A stretch of DNA of 64,000 nt, from NCBI GenBank assembly GCA_910575275.1, contig CAJTEE010000002.1, forward strand, positions 720,604 to 784,603, in the 5' to 3' direction. Position numbers and translations under genes: made by a program. Positions 8,817 through 15,741 of this stretch are shown in pieces. The notes under the pieces are model-generated. The model worked only from the letters and a program-made list of their open reading frames with translations. It did not search any database and was not told where the DNA came from. Source of the stretch: Lachnospiraceae bacterium (lineage in GTDB: Bacteria > Bacillota > Clostridia > Lachnospirales > Lachnospiraceae). The stretch's first letter is position 1; every line of letters begins with the position of its first letter.

Positions 8817-9550
8817 TATGCATTCCTCCTGTAAAACTGACAGCCGCCCGGTGCGGAGGCTGTTCCAAGAATCTCCGGCAGTATCTCCTCACGCGAGCCC
8901 TGTTTGATGACTGCACCATCAGAGATCACGACGATCTCATCCGCAATCTCCAAGATCCGCTCCTGATGCGAAATGATCACAATCGAACCGTTCGTCTTCT
9001 CCCGCATGTTTTCAAACACCTGGATCAGGTTCTGGAAGCTCCAGAGATCAATCCCCGCCTCCGGCTCGTCAAAAACCGAAAGCCTTGTTCCACGGGCCAG
9101 AACCGTCGCGATCTCAATACGTTTAAGCTCGCCGCCGGACAGGCTCGCATTCACCTCACGGTTTATATAATCCTTTGCGCACAGTCCCACCTCGGAAAGG
9201 TACTGGCAGGCGTCCGCCGCCGAGAGCTGCTTTTTCGCGGCCAGCCGAATCAAATCCAGTACCTGTACCCCCTTAAAACGTACCGGCTGCTGCAGCGCAA
9301 AGCTGATTCCCATGTTGGCGCGTTCTGTAATATTTTTTTCTGTGATGTCCTCACCGTCAAAGAGAATCTTTCCGCCATCCGGCTTCTCAATCCCCATAAT
9401 GACCTTTGCAAGCGTCGATTTTCCGCCGCCGTTCGGACCAGTGATGACGACAAATTGATTCTCACCCACAGTGAGGTTTATGTCCTTTAATATTTCTTTT
9501 TTCCCCCGGCTTTCCGCAACGCCGAAAGTAATTCCTTTAAGTTCCAGCAT
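8816..9550 (-). CDS. sufC: SufC-like ABC ATPase (SmsC type)
   Basis: ATPase partner of the SufB-like scaffold, about 244 residues. Walker A is ITGPNGGGKSTLAKVIMG, the Q-loop region is ISFALQQPVRF, the ABC signature is LSGGELKRIEIA, and Walker B is SVFDEPEAGIDLW, as in SufC. I chose the ATG at 9550 because GGAGGAG lies 3 nt upstream and family members begin MLELKGI; an upstream in-frame extension to 9637 lacks this support. It energises Fe-S cluster assembly in the cytoplasm. It is first in a unit running to smsB and probably the AEC transporter. Confidence 0.9.
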   Translation of the reverse strand: MLELKGITFGVAESRGKKEILKDINLTVGENQFVVITGPNGGGKSTLAKVIMGIEKPDGGKILFDGEDITEKNITERANMGISFALQQPVRFKGVQVLDLIRLAAKKQLSAADACQYLSEVGLCAKDYINREVNASLSGGELKRIEIATVLARGTRLSVFDEPEAGIDLWSFQNLIQVFENMREKTNGSIVIISHQERILEIADEIVVISDGAVIKQGSREEILPEILGTASAPGGCQFYRRNA

Positions 9551-9697
9551 AGCTCCTCCTGTTGTATACATTGGAAAACTCTCTCCTGTCAGAGAAACAG
9601 GCAGTCCCATTTCATGATTATATACCATTTTTATCAAAATTACTATCCCGAAAACCCTTTTTTTAGTAACCGCGAATTACATGGCTGTCTGTTTTCA

Positions 9698-9753
9698 CGA
9701 ACGCCGCCGCCCGCGCAACCGGAACCATCTCCGGCCGCACGGGCGGCGGCGTT
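9698..9753. repeat. GC-rich hairpin upstream of the SmsCB genes
   Basis: ACGCCGCCGCCCGCGC and its near complement GCACGGGCGGCGGCGTT flank a 20-bp loop. The stem is about 16 bp with one mismatch. It lacks a clear T tract on either strand. It separates the secreted-protein gene from smsC. Confidence 0.6.
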
Positions 9754-9773
9754 AATCGTGTCATAATAAATAC

Positions 9774-9816
9774 TCCATGCAGCCGGCTTATACGGATGCC
9801 GACTGCATGGAGCTGT
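9774..9816 (-). terminator. Probable terminator after the secreted repeat protein
   Basis: CTCCATGCAG-CCGGC and GCCGACTGCATGGAG form a 14-15 bp stem 10 bp beyond the stop codon at 9827. Minus-strand sequence after it is TATTTATTATG, only moderately T-rich. Confidence 0.55.
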
Positions 9817-9826
9817 CAAATCATAG

Positions 9827-10648
9827 TCACTGTGCCGTTGTGATCGCGTTGATATAATTATTGTTCATATCTGCAATATCGGAGGTGGAACCCTCTACGC
9901 AGATCACTACCATAAACGAATCCTGTTTGCGGCAATAATAATCGGTCTGTCTCACTTTTCCTCTCTTGTTGGTCTTCATGATAGAGACCTTCGCATAATT
10001 CTGTCCGCCTACCGTCACCGCAGAGATTTCACTGACCTGGCCATCCTTACCCTTACTCAGATTTCCGAGCTCTGCCGCAAACGCGTTGGCATCCATGGAA
10101 GGCTTCATGCTCATGTCTGCATAAAAGATCTGCAGATCACCGCTGTCATTCGTCGTCAGATAAAAATCATGTGTTACCTTCGGGTTGCCGATGGAAGCGA
10201 AGCCTGCGTCACTGAACATATCCTCTGCCTCATAATCGCTCTCCACACTTCCAATAAAGACCGGGATCTTGATATTGGACCATGTATTTGCAAAAGAACT
10301 GCCGCTCACCTTGCCCTTTGTCGCACCCACATACGGAGCAACCCAGCTTCCGTCATCACCGAAGGTATAGCTTTTTCCCTCGATCGTCTTCGTGGTATTT
10401 TTTACCATAACGCCGGACTCATCTACATAATACGCAACCGCATTCCCACGGCCGTCTCCACCCTCAGCCCAGATCAAGCGGTTTCTCACAAGATTTCCGT
10501 TCTCATAATACAGCCAATTGTCGCCCTGCTCCTCCCAGCCGGCCTTTAAGGACTCCACGTCCACCTCGTCTGCCAAAGCCGCGAAAAGGTTTATGCCTCC
10601 GAACGCCGCAGTCATAGCAGCCAAAAGTATCATTTTTCTCACTTTCAT
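9827..10648 (-). CDS. Secreted protein with a choline-binding-like repeat segment
   Basis: A 273-residue predicted exported protein. An N-terminal signal peptide (MKVRKMILLAAMTAAFGG, then FAALADE) precedes aromatic cell-wall-binding-type repeats at about 35-110 (GWEEQGDNWLYYENG, AYYVDESGVMVKN, YTFGDDGSW). A C-terminal domain of about 150 residues (from about 125) I do not recognise carries KVSIMKTNKRGKVRQTD and DYYCRKQDSFMVVICVEG. It starts at ATG with AAGGAGAGGA upstream. It is probably surface-attached or released. Similar repeats occur at 49365-50231 and in the broken gene at 57844. Confidence 0.75.
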   Translation of the reverse strand: MKVRKMILLAAMTAAFGGINLFAALADEVDVESLKAGWEEQGDNWLYYENGNLVRNRLIWAEGGDGRGNAVAYYVDESGVMVKNTTKTIEGKSYTFGDDGSWVAPYVGATKGKVSGSSFANTWSNIKIPVFIGSVESDYEAEDMFSDAGFASIGNPKVTHDFYLTTNDSGDLQIFYADMSMKPSMDANAFAAELGNLSKGKDGQVSEISAVTVGGQNYAKVSIMKTNKRGKVRQTDYYCRKQDSFMVVICVEGSTSDIADMNNNYINAITTAQ

Positions 10649-10834
10649 GACTATCCTCTCCTTATTATCATAATAAAATTTCTGACAAATTTGTGACTGA
10701 CTTCATTATACCTTGAAATATTTGTTTATGCAAGGCACAAAGGATTGGAAAAGCAGGAATTAATTAAAAATTAAGAATGGAGGCAGTTTTTCGGCAAAAC
10801 TGTGGCAAACCATGTATAAAAAAGTGTGCGTTCC

Positions 10835-10891
10835 GTGCGAGGCCGCACTCCGTTGGGTCAGACTCTGGGCATCCCGGCCCGGCATGCCCAG
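10835..10891 (+). repeat. Two-hairpin repeat element, copy 1
   Basis: GTGC-GAGGCC-GCAC forms a short hairpin, followed by the linker CGTTGGGTCAGAC and a second hairpin CTGGGCAT...ATGCCCAG. A related copy lies at 15545-15599. About 38 of 47 bases agree, and the first stem changes in a compensating way (GCAC...GTGC in the other copy). No ORF. Strand is arbitrary. Confidence 0.6.
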
Positions 10892-10896
10892 AATAC

Positions 10897-10925
10897 AAAA
10901 AACCCAGGCTTCTACAGCCTGGGCC
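10897..10925 (-). terminator. Terminator of tRNA-Leu(CAG)
   Basis: On the minus strand CCCAGGCT-GTAGA-AGCCTGGG is followed by six T. It lies 5 bp beyond the tRNA 3' end. Confidence 0.9.
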
Positions 10926-10929
10926 TTCG

Positions 10930-11013
10930 TGCAGAAGAAGAGACTTGAACTCTCACGGTATTGCTACCACACGGACCTGAACCGTGCGCGTCTGCCAATT
11001 CCGCCACTTCTGC
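10930..11013 (-). tRNA. tRNA-Leu(CAG)
   Basis: Acceptor GCAGAAG pairs with CTTCTGC, with discriminator A at 10930. D arm TGGCGGAATTGGCAGACGC is typical of tRNA-Leu. The anticodon loop TTCAGGT gives CAG, and a long class II variable arm (TGGTAGCAATACCG) and T arm AGTTCAAGTCT complete the cloverleaf. It reads the codon CUG. It is driven by the consensus promoter at 11044-11072. Confidence 0.96.
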
Positions 11014-11043
11014 GTCTGCCGTTTTCTCTTAACGACATTGGAC

Positions 11044-11072
11044 ATTATAATATAGCTTCCGAATTTTGTCAA
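11044..11072 (-). promoter_or_regulatory. Perfect-consensus sigma-A promoter of tRNA-Leu(CAG)
   Basis: Minus strand TTGACA (11067-11072), 17-bp spacer, TATAAT (11044-11049). It ends about 30 bp before the mature tRNA. It is the only promoter in the window I found with both hexamers perfect. Confidence 0.9.
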
Positions 11073-11128
11073 TTCTTTTTTCGGATTTTTTTCGAAAAAT
11101 TTTTTTTAAAATTTTTTCCAAAAAAGTG

Positions 11129-11157
11129 TTGCCAAGCCTCCAAATTTGTGCTATATT
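11129..11157 (+). promoter_or_regulatory. Sigma-A promoter of tRNA-Leu(TAA)
   Basis: TTGCCA (11129-11134), 17-bp spacer, TATATT (11152-11157), about 35 bp upstream of the mature tRNA. Confidence 0.75.
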
Positions 11158-11192
11158 AATACGCGTCGGTAAGACAAAGGAAAGTTCAATAC

Positions 11193-11276
11193 GCGGAAGT
11201 GTCGGAACTGGCAGACGAGCAAGACTAAGGATCTTGTGGGTGTATTCTCGTGTGGGTTCAAGTCCCATCTTCCGCA
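11193..11276 (+). tRNA. tRNA-Leu(TAA)
   Basis: Acceptor GCGGAAG pairs with CTTCCGC, with discriminator A. The D arm is TGTCGGAACTGGCAGACGA. Anticodon stem AAGA/TCTT surrounds loop CTAAGGA, giving TAA. There is a class II variable arm and T arm GGTTCAAGTCC. It is divergent from tRNA-Leu(CAG), the two promoters lying within about 115 bp. Confidence 0.95.
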
Positions 11277-11279
11277 TTT

Positions 11280-11318
11280 ATCCCTTAAATTCAAGCTTTT
11301 GGATTTAAGGGATTTTTT
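11280..11318 (+). terminator. Terminator of tRNA-Leu(TAA)
   Basis: ATCCCTTAAAT and ATTTAAGGGAT form an 11-bp stem followed by TTTTTT. It starts 4 bp after the tRNA. Confidence 0.85.
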
Positions 11319-11686
11319 CGTAGGCAAAAAACGTTCCAAAAATCAATCCTCCACGAAAGGCGTTCCCACAGAATCATCCTTTTGGAAAATCGTTATACTC
11401 ATCGTCTCCTTCTCCTTTATCGGCGCTGCTTTTGTCCTTATATGGTTCTTTAAAGTCGTAAGGCCGCTTAAGAGAGAAACTGTAAAGGGAAGTAATTAAG
11501 AGAACGCCGGTATGCCACCACTTTGACAATCGCCACCATTGTCTCGGAAGGGCTGCGGATCCATCCAAGACACAACCATTATTTCCCCGAATTTGAGTTC
11601 CAGGTCGGCCTATTTGCCCCCGGATCCGGTCCGTCGCTTCCTTTTTGGAATAAAAGAGGGCAATTTTTTTTATACACTTATTAAAG
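11319..11686. other. Gap with no supported gene
   Basis: About 370 bp between the tRNA-Leu terminator and the oxidoreductase terminator. A plus-strand frame to 11499 encodes a membrane-helix-like stretch (IVILIVSFSFIGAAFVLIWF) but has no start codon after the terminator, so I do not call it. Nothing else was seen. Confidence 0.5.
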
Positions 11687-11716
11687 AAGGGGCTGCGGCA
11701 TATACCGCAGCCCCTT
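11687..11716 (-). terminator. Terminator of pyruvate:ferredoxin oxidoreductase gene
   Basis: AAGGGGCTGCGG and CCGCAGCCCCTT form a perfect 12-bp stem with a 6-nt loop. Minus-strand downstream sequence is CTTTAATAAG. It lies 14 bp beyond the stop codon. Confidence 0.85.
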
Positions 11717-11730
11717 TTACGATCCTGTAT

Positions 11731-14700
11731 TTATTTCGCGCTGTTGTCGTACAGAGCCACTAACTTCTCCAGATACTCATACTTATCCTTCGCGTTCTGC
11801 TCAGCCTGTGCAAACAGGGCTTTTGCTCTCTCCGGATTCTTGAGTGCCAGGGAGGTATAACGAACCTCTCCGCCGATGAACTCCTGGTAGGAGACGGTTG
11901 CCGGCTTGCAGTCAAGCGTGAACTTCTTCTCGGCAGCCGGGTTGTAGCGGAAGATATTCCAGTAACCGGACTGTACGGCGAGCTTCTCCTCGGTCTGTGC
12001 CTTGGACATGCCCTTCTTGATGCCGTGGTTGATACACGGAGCGTAGGCAATGATCAGGGACGGTCCCGGATATGCCTCGGCCTCGGCGATCGCCTTGATG
12101 GTCTGGTTCATATCAGCACCCATAGAGATCTGCGCAACGTATACATAGCCGTAGCTCATCGCGATCGCAGCCAGATCCTTCTGCTTTACTTCCTTTCCGC
12201 CCGCAGCGAACTGCGCAACTGCACCGGTCGGAGTCGCCTTGGAGGACTGTCCGCCCGTATTGGAGTAGACCTCGGTATTGAATACCATGATGTTGATATC
12301 CTTGCCGCTCGCAAGCACATGGTCAACGCCGTTGAAACCGATGTCATACGCCCAGCCGTCGCCGCCAAAGATCCACTGGGACTTCTTGCCTAAGAAGTCT
12401 TTATTCTTTACGATCTCCTTACAGTCCGGGCAGTCGATGTCTTTAAGGGCTGCAACCAGCTTGTCCGTTGCTGCGCCGTTTAATGCTCCTACGCCGAAGG
12501 TGTCTAACCACTCCTTGCAGGCCGCCTTTACTTCCGCACTCGCCTGATCGCTTGCAGCAACCTTCTCAACCTTGATCTTTAAACCGTCACGGATCGCGTT
12601 CTGCGCCAGCAGCATACCGTAACCGAACTCGGCGTTATCCTCAAACAGGGAGTTATCCCAAGCCGGTCCTTTGCCTTCCTTATTGACCGTGTAAGGTGTG
12701 GATGGGGAGGAGTTGCCCCAGATGGAGGTACAGCCTGTCGCGTTTGCGATATACATCCTGTCGCCGAACAGCTGCGTGATGAGCTTCGCATACGGCGGCT
12801 CGCCGCAGCCTGCACATGCGCCCGAGAACTCCAATAACGGCTGCTTGAACTGGCTGCCCTTAACGGTGGTCTCTTTGAATTTATCAACGACATCCTGCTT
12901 GATGTCAAGCTTCTGTCCGTAGTTAAAGACCTCCTGGCTGCCAAGGTTCTCCTCAAGGCCGCCCATTACCAGCGCCTTCTCACCCTTCTTGCCCGGGCAA
13001 ACGTTCGCACAGGAACCGCAGCCGGTACAGTCAAGCGCAGAGATCGTTACGGCAAACTTGTACTCCGGCATGCCGGTCATGGCAAGCGTCTTCATTCCTG
13101 CCGGCGCAGCAGCCGCTTCCGCCTCGGTCATGGCAACCGGACGAATTACCGCATGCGGGCATACATAGGAACAGAAGTTACACTGGATACAGTTATCCGG
13201 GTTCCAAACTGGGATATTGACGGCGATGCCGCGCTTCTCGAATGCGGAGGAGCCAGACGGCGTGGAACCATCTACATAGTCCTTAAATGCGGATACTGGA
13301 AGATTGTTGCCCTCCTGTGCGTTTACAGCCGCCTGTACGGTGTTGACAAACTTGACAACGTCTTCTCTGCCCTCGTCGGCATGAACCATGTCAAGACCCT
13401 CGTCGGCACAATTCTTCCAGCTCTCCGGAACCTTTACCTCAACGACACCCTTTGCACCTGCGTCGATTGCGGCCCAGTTCTTCATGACGACATCCTCGCC
13501 CTTACGGCCGTAGGTTGCTTTCGCAGCAGCTTTCATGAGCTCGTTGGCCTTCTCTGCCGGGATAATGCCGGTCAGCTCAAAGAATGCAGACTGTAAAATC
13601 GTGTTGATACGGGTCGGGCCCATACCGGTCTCGATTCCGAGCTTTACGCCGTCGATCGTGTAGAATTTGATATTGTGATCCGCGATGAATTTCTTTACCT
13701 GGCCCGGAAGGTGCTTCTCAAGCCCCTCCATATCCCACGGACAGTTCAGCAAGAACGTACCGCCATCAACCAGCTCCTGCACCATGTTGTACTTGCGGAT
13801 ATAAGCCGGGTTGTGGCAGGCAACGAAATTGGCCTTACGGATCAGGTACGTGGACTTGATCGGGGTATGTCCGAAACGTAAATGGGACATGGTCACGCCG
13901 CCGGACTTCTTGGAATCATAATCAAAATATGCCTGTGCGTACATATCGGTGTTGTCACCGATGATCTTGATGGAGTTCTTGTTTGCGCCGACCGTACCAT
14001 CTGCGCCAAGTCCCCAGAACTTACAGTTCGTCGTTCCCTCCGGGGTTGTCACCAGCGGAGCGCCGAGCTTTAAGGAAAGGTTGGTCACATCGTCGTTGAT
14101 GCCGATCGTGAAACGCTTTTTCTCTGTGTTCTCATAGACCGCAACGACCTGCGCCGGAGTGGTATCCTTCGAGCCGAGGCCATAACGGCCGCTGTAGATC
14201 GGAACCGCGTCAAACTTCGTGTTCTTTAATGCAGCAACAACATCCAGGTATAACGGCTCACCGATGGAACCCGGCTCCTTCGTGCGATCCAGTACGGAGA
14301 TCTGCTTTACGGTATCCGGAATCGCCGCGATGAACGCGTCCGTGCAGAACGGACGGTACAGGCGTACCTTTACGACGCCGACCTTCTTGCCCTGCTTCAC
14401 CAGGTAGTCGATGGTCTCCTCGATCGTGTCGTTGATGGAGCCCATAGCAACAATGACATGCTCCGCATCTGGAGCGCCGTAGTAGTTGAACAGCTTATAA
14501 TCCGTACCGATCTTTGCGTTGACCTTGTTCATGTACTCCTCAACGATCGCCGGGAGCGCATCATAGTACGGGTTGCAGGCCTCTCTGGCCTGGAAGAAAA
14601 TATCCGGGTTCTGCGCGGAACCTCTCTGGCACGGATGGTTCGGGTTCAGAGCATGTCTGCGGAACGCGTCAATCGCATCCATGTCGGCCATTTCCTTTAA

Positions 14701-15270
14701 GTCCTCATAATCCCAGGTCTCGATCTTCTGGATCTCGTGAGAGGTACGGAAGCCGTCAAAGAAGTTGATGAACGGAACCTTGCCCTTGATTGCAGCCAGA
14801 TGCGCAACCGGAGTCAAGTCCATAACCTCCTGTACGCTCGACTCGCAGAGCATCGCACAGCCCGCCTGCCGACATGCATAAACGTCGGAATGGTCGCCGA
14901 AGATGTTTAAGGCATGGGTCGCAACGGCACGTGCCGATACGTTGAAAACGCCCGGAAGCTGCTCACCGGCAATTTTATAAAGATCCGGAATCATAAGCAG
15001 AAGCCCCTGAGAAGCCGTATAGGTCGTCGTCAGCGCACCTGCTGCCAGAGATCCGTGCACGGCGCCCGCCGCGCCGGCCTCGGACTGCATCTCCGTGATC
15101 TGCACGGGCTGTCCGAACATGTTGGTCCTGCCGTCGGTTGCCCATTCATCCGTGGCCTCTGCCATCGGGGAAGAAGGGGTAATCGGGTAGATGGCTGCGA
15201 CGTCTGTAAATGCATAGGAAGCATGAGCCGCCGCGTGGTTGCCATCCATGGTTTTCATTTTTCTTGCCAT
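11731..15270 (-). CDS. nifJ: Pyruvate:ferredoxin (flavodoxin) oxidoreductase
   Basis: One-piece 1179-residue enzyme that converts pyruvate and CoA to acetyl-CoA and CO2 with reduced ferredoxin, central to anaerobic fermentation. The N-terminal domain begins with DGNHAAAHASYAFTDVAAIYPITPSSPMAE (split here: PITPSSPMAE). Two 4Fe-4S motifs occur mid-protein (CIQCNFCSYVCPH and CTGCGSCANVCPG). The C-terminal TPP domain has ACAGCGEPPYAKL, ATGCTSIWGNSSPSTPY and FGGDGWAYDIGFNGVDH. Full family length. The ATG at 15270 has AGGAGGAAAG upstream. Single-gene unit with its own promoter and terminator. Identity near certain. Confidence 0.97.
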   Translation of the reverse strand: MARKMKTMDGNHAAAHASYAFTDVAAIYPITPSSPMAEATDEWATDGRTNMFGQPVQITEMQSEAGAAGAVHGSLAAGALTTTYTASQGLLLMIPDLYKIAGEQLPGVFNVSARAVATHALNIFGDHSDVYACRQAGCAMLCESSVQEVMDLTPVAHLAAIKGKVPFINFFDGFRTSHEIQKIETWDYEDLKEMADMDAIDAFRRHALNPNHPCQRGSAQNPDIFFQAREACNPYYDALPAIVEEYMNKVNAKIGTDYKLFNYYGAPDAEHVIVAMGSINDTIEETIDYLVKQGKKVGVVKVRLYRPFCTDAFIAAIPDTVKQISVLDRTKEPGSIGEPLYLDVVAALKNTKFDAVPIYSGRYGLGSKDTTPAQVVAVYENTEKKRFTIGINDDVTNLSLKLGAPLVTTPEGTTNCKFWGLGADGTVGANKNSIKIIGDNTDMYAQAYFDYDSKKSGGVTMSHLRFGHTPIKSTYLIRKANFVACHNPAYIRKYNMVQELVDGGTFLLNCPWDMEGLEKHLPGQVKKFIADHNIKFYTIDGVKLGIETGMGPTRINTILQSAFFELTGIIPAEKANELMKAAAKATYGRKGEDVVMKNWAAIDAGAKGVVEVKVPESWKNCADEGLDMVHADEGREDVVKFVNTVQAAVNAQEGNNLPVSAFKDYVDGSTPSGSSAFEKRGIAVNIPVWNPDNCIQCNFCSYVCPHAVIRPVAMTEAEAAAAPAGMKTLAMTGMPEYKFAVTISALDCTGCGSCANVCPGKKGEKALVMGGLEENLGSQEVFNYGQKLDIKQDVVDKFKETTVKGSQFKQPLLEFSGACAGCGEPPYAKLITQLFGDRMYIANATGCTSIWGNSSPSTPYTVNKEGKGPAWDNSLFEDNAEFGYGMLLAQNAIRDGLKIKVEKVAASDQASAEVKAACKEWLDTFGVGALNGAATDKLVAALKDIDCPDCKEIVKNKDFLGKKSQWIFGGDGWAYDIGFNGVDHVLASGKDINIMVFNTEVYSNTGGQSSKATPTGAVAQFAAGGKEVKQKDLAAIAMSYGYVYVAQISMGADMNQTIKAIAEAEAYPGPSLIIAYAPCINHGIKKGMSKAQTEEKLAVQSGYWNIFRYNPAAEKKFTLDCKPATVSYQEFIGGEVRYTSLALKNPERAKALFAQAEQNAKDKYEYLEKLVALYDNSAK

Positions 15271-15342
15271 AGTTGACTTTCCTCCTGGATAAATTGTATA
15301 AAGAGTTCGTCCGGCCTCATGGACATAAGGCCGCTTATATGT

Positions 15343-15370
15343 ATTATATCAATTTTTTGCCAAAATGCAA
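15343..15370 (-). promoter_or_regulatory. Sigma-A promoter of the oxidoreductase gene
   Basis: Minus strand TTGCAT (15365-15370), 16-bp spacer, TATAAT (15343-15348), about 70 bp upstream of the start codon. No redox-regulator operator was recognised. Confidence 0.65.
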
Positions 15371-15741
15371 ATGTAAAACACCGTTTTTTCGTACAAAATC
15401 GTAAACAATCCCCTTATTTTCCTTTGTCCTTCCGCAATATGATGTATATTCCATATTATGGAATATACAAATTGTAGCCTTCCCGAAAACCGCCGTTAAA
15501 AAGAGTTCGCGAAGCGAACTCGCGCGCCGGAGTGACCTCACTTCGCACGAGGACGTGCTTCGTTGGGTCAGACCCTGCGCATCCTGGCACGTCAGGATCT
15601 TTATATCGGCTGCTCCGCGCTTTCCGTCTGCGCTCCAGCCTCCATGCAGAAAGCGCAGGCGGCCCGCAGGCATGACAGGCATGGCCTGCTGCCCCCGGTA
15701 TCCTGTTACATTAATAGAAAAAGTTTGTATTTCTGATTCCT
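15371..15741. other. Intergenic region with repeats, no gene
   Basis: About 370 bp between the oxidoreductase promoter and the end of the VanW-like gene. It contains the hairpin GAGTTCG-CGAAG-CGAACTC at about 15501-15519, the two-hairpin repeat at 15545-15599, and further GC-rich inverted segments to about 15690. No ORF of note. Confidence 0.55.
15545..15599 (+). repeat. Two-hairpin repeat element, copy 2
   Basis: GCAC-GAGGAC-GTGC, linker CGTTGGGTCAGAC (conserved apart from its edges) and a second stem ATCCTG...CAGGAT. Compared with copy 1 at 10835-10891, the first stem differs at two base pairs, each compensated. No coding capacity. Strand is arbitrary. Confidence 0.6.

Noticed and set aside
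11319-11499. Plus-strand frame with a membrane-helix-like segment after tRNA-Leu(TAA)
   Set aside because: It has no start codon after the tRNA terminator and would begin inside the tRNA; the hydrophobic stretch alone is not enough.
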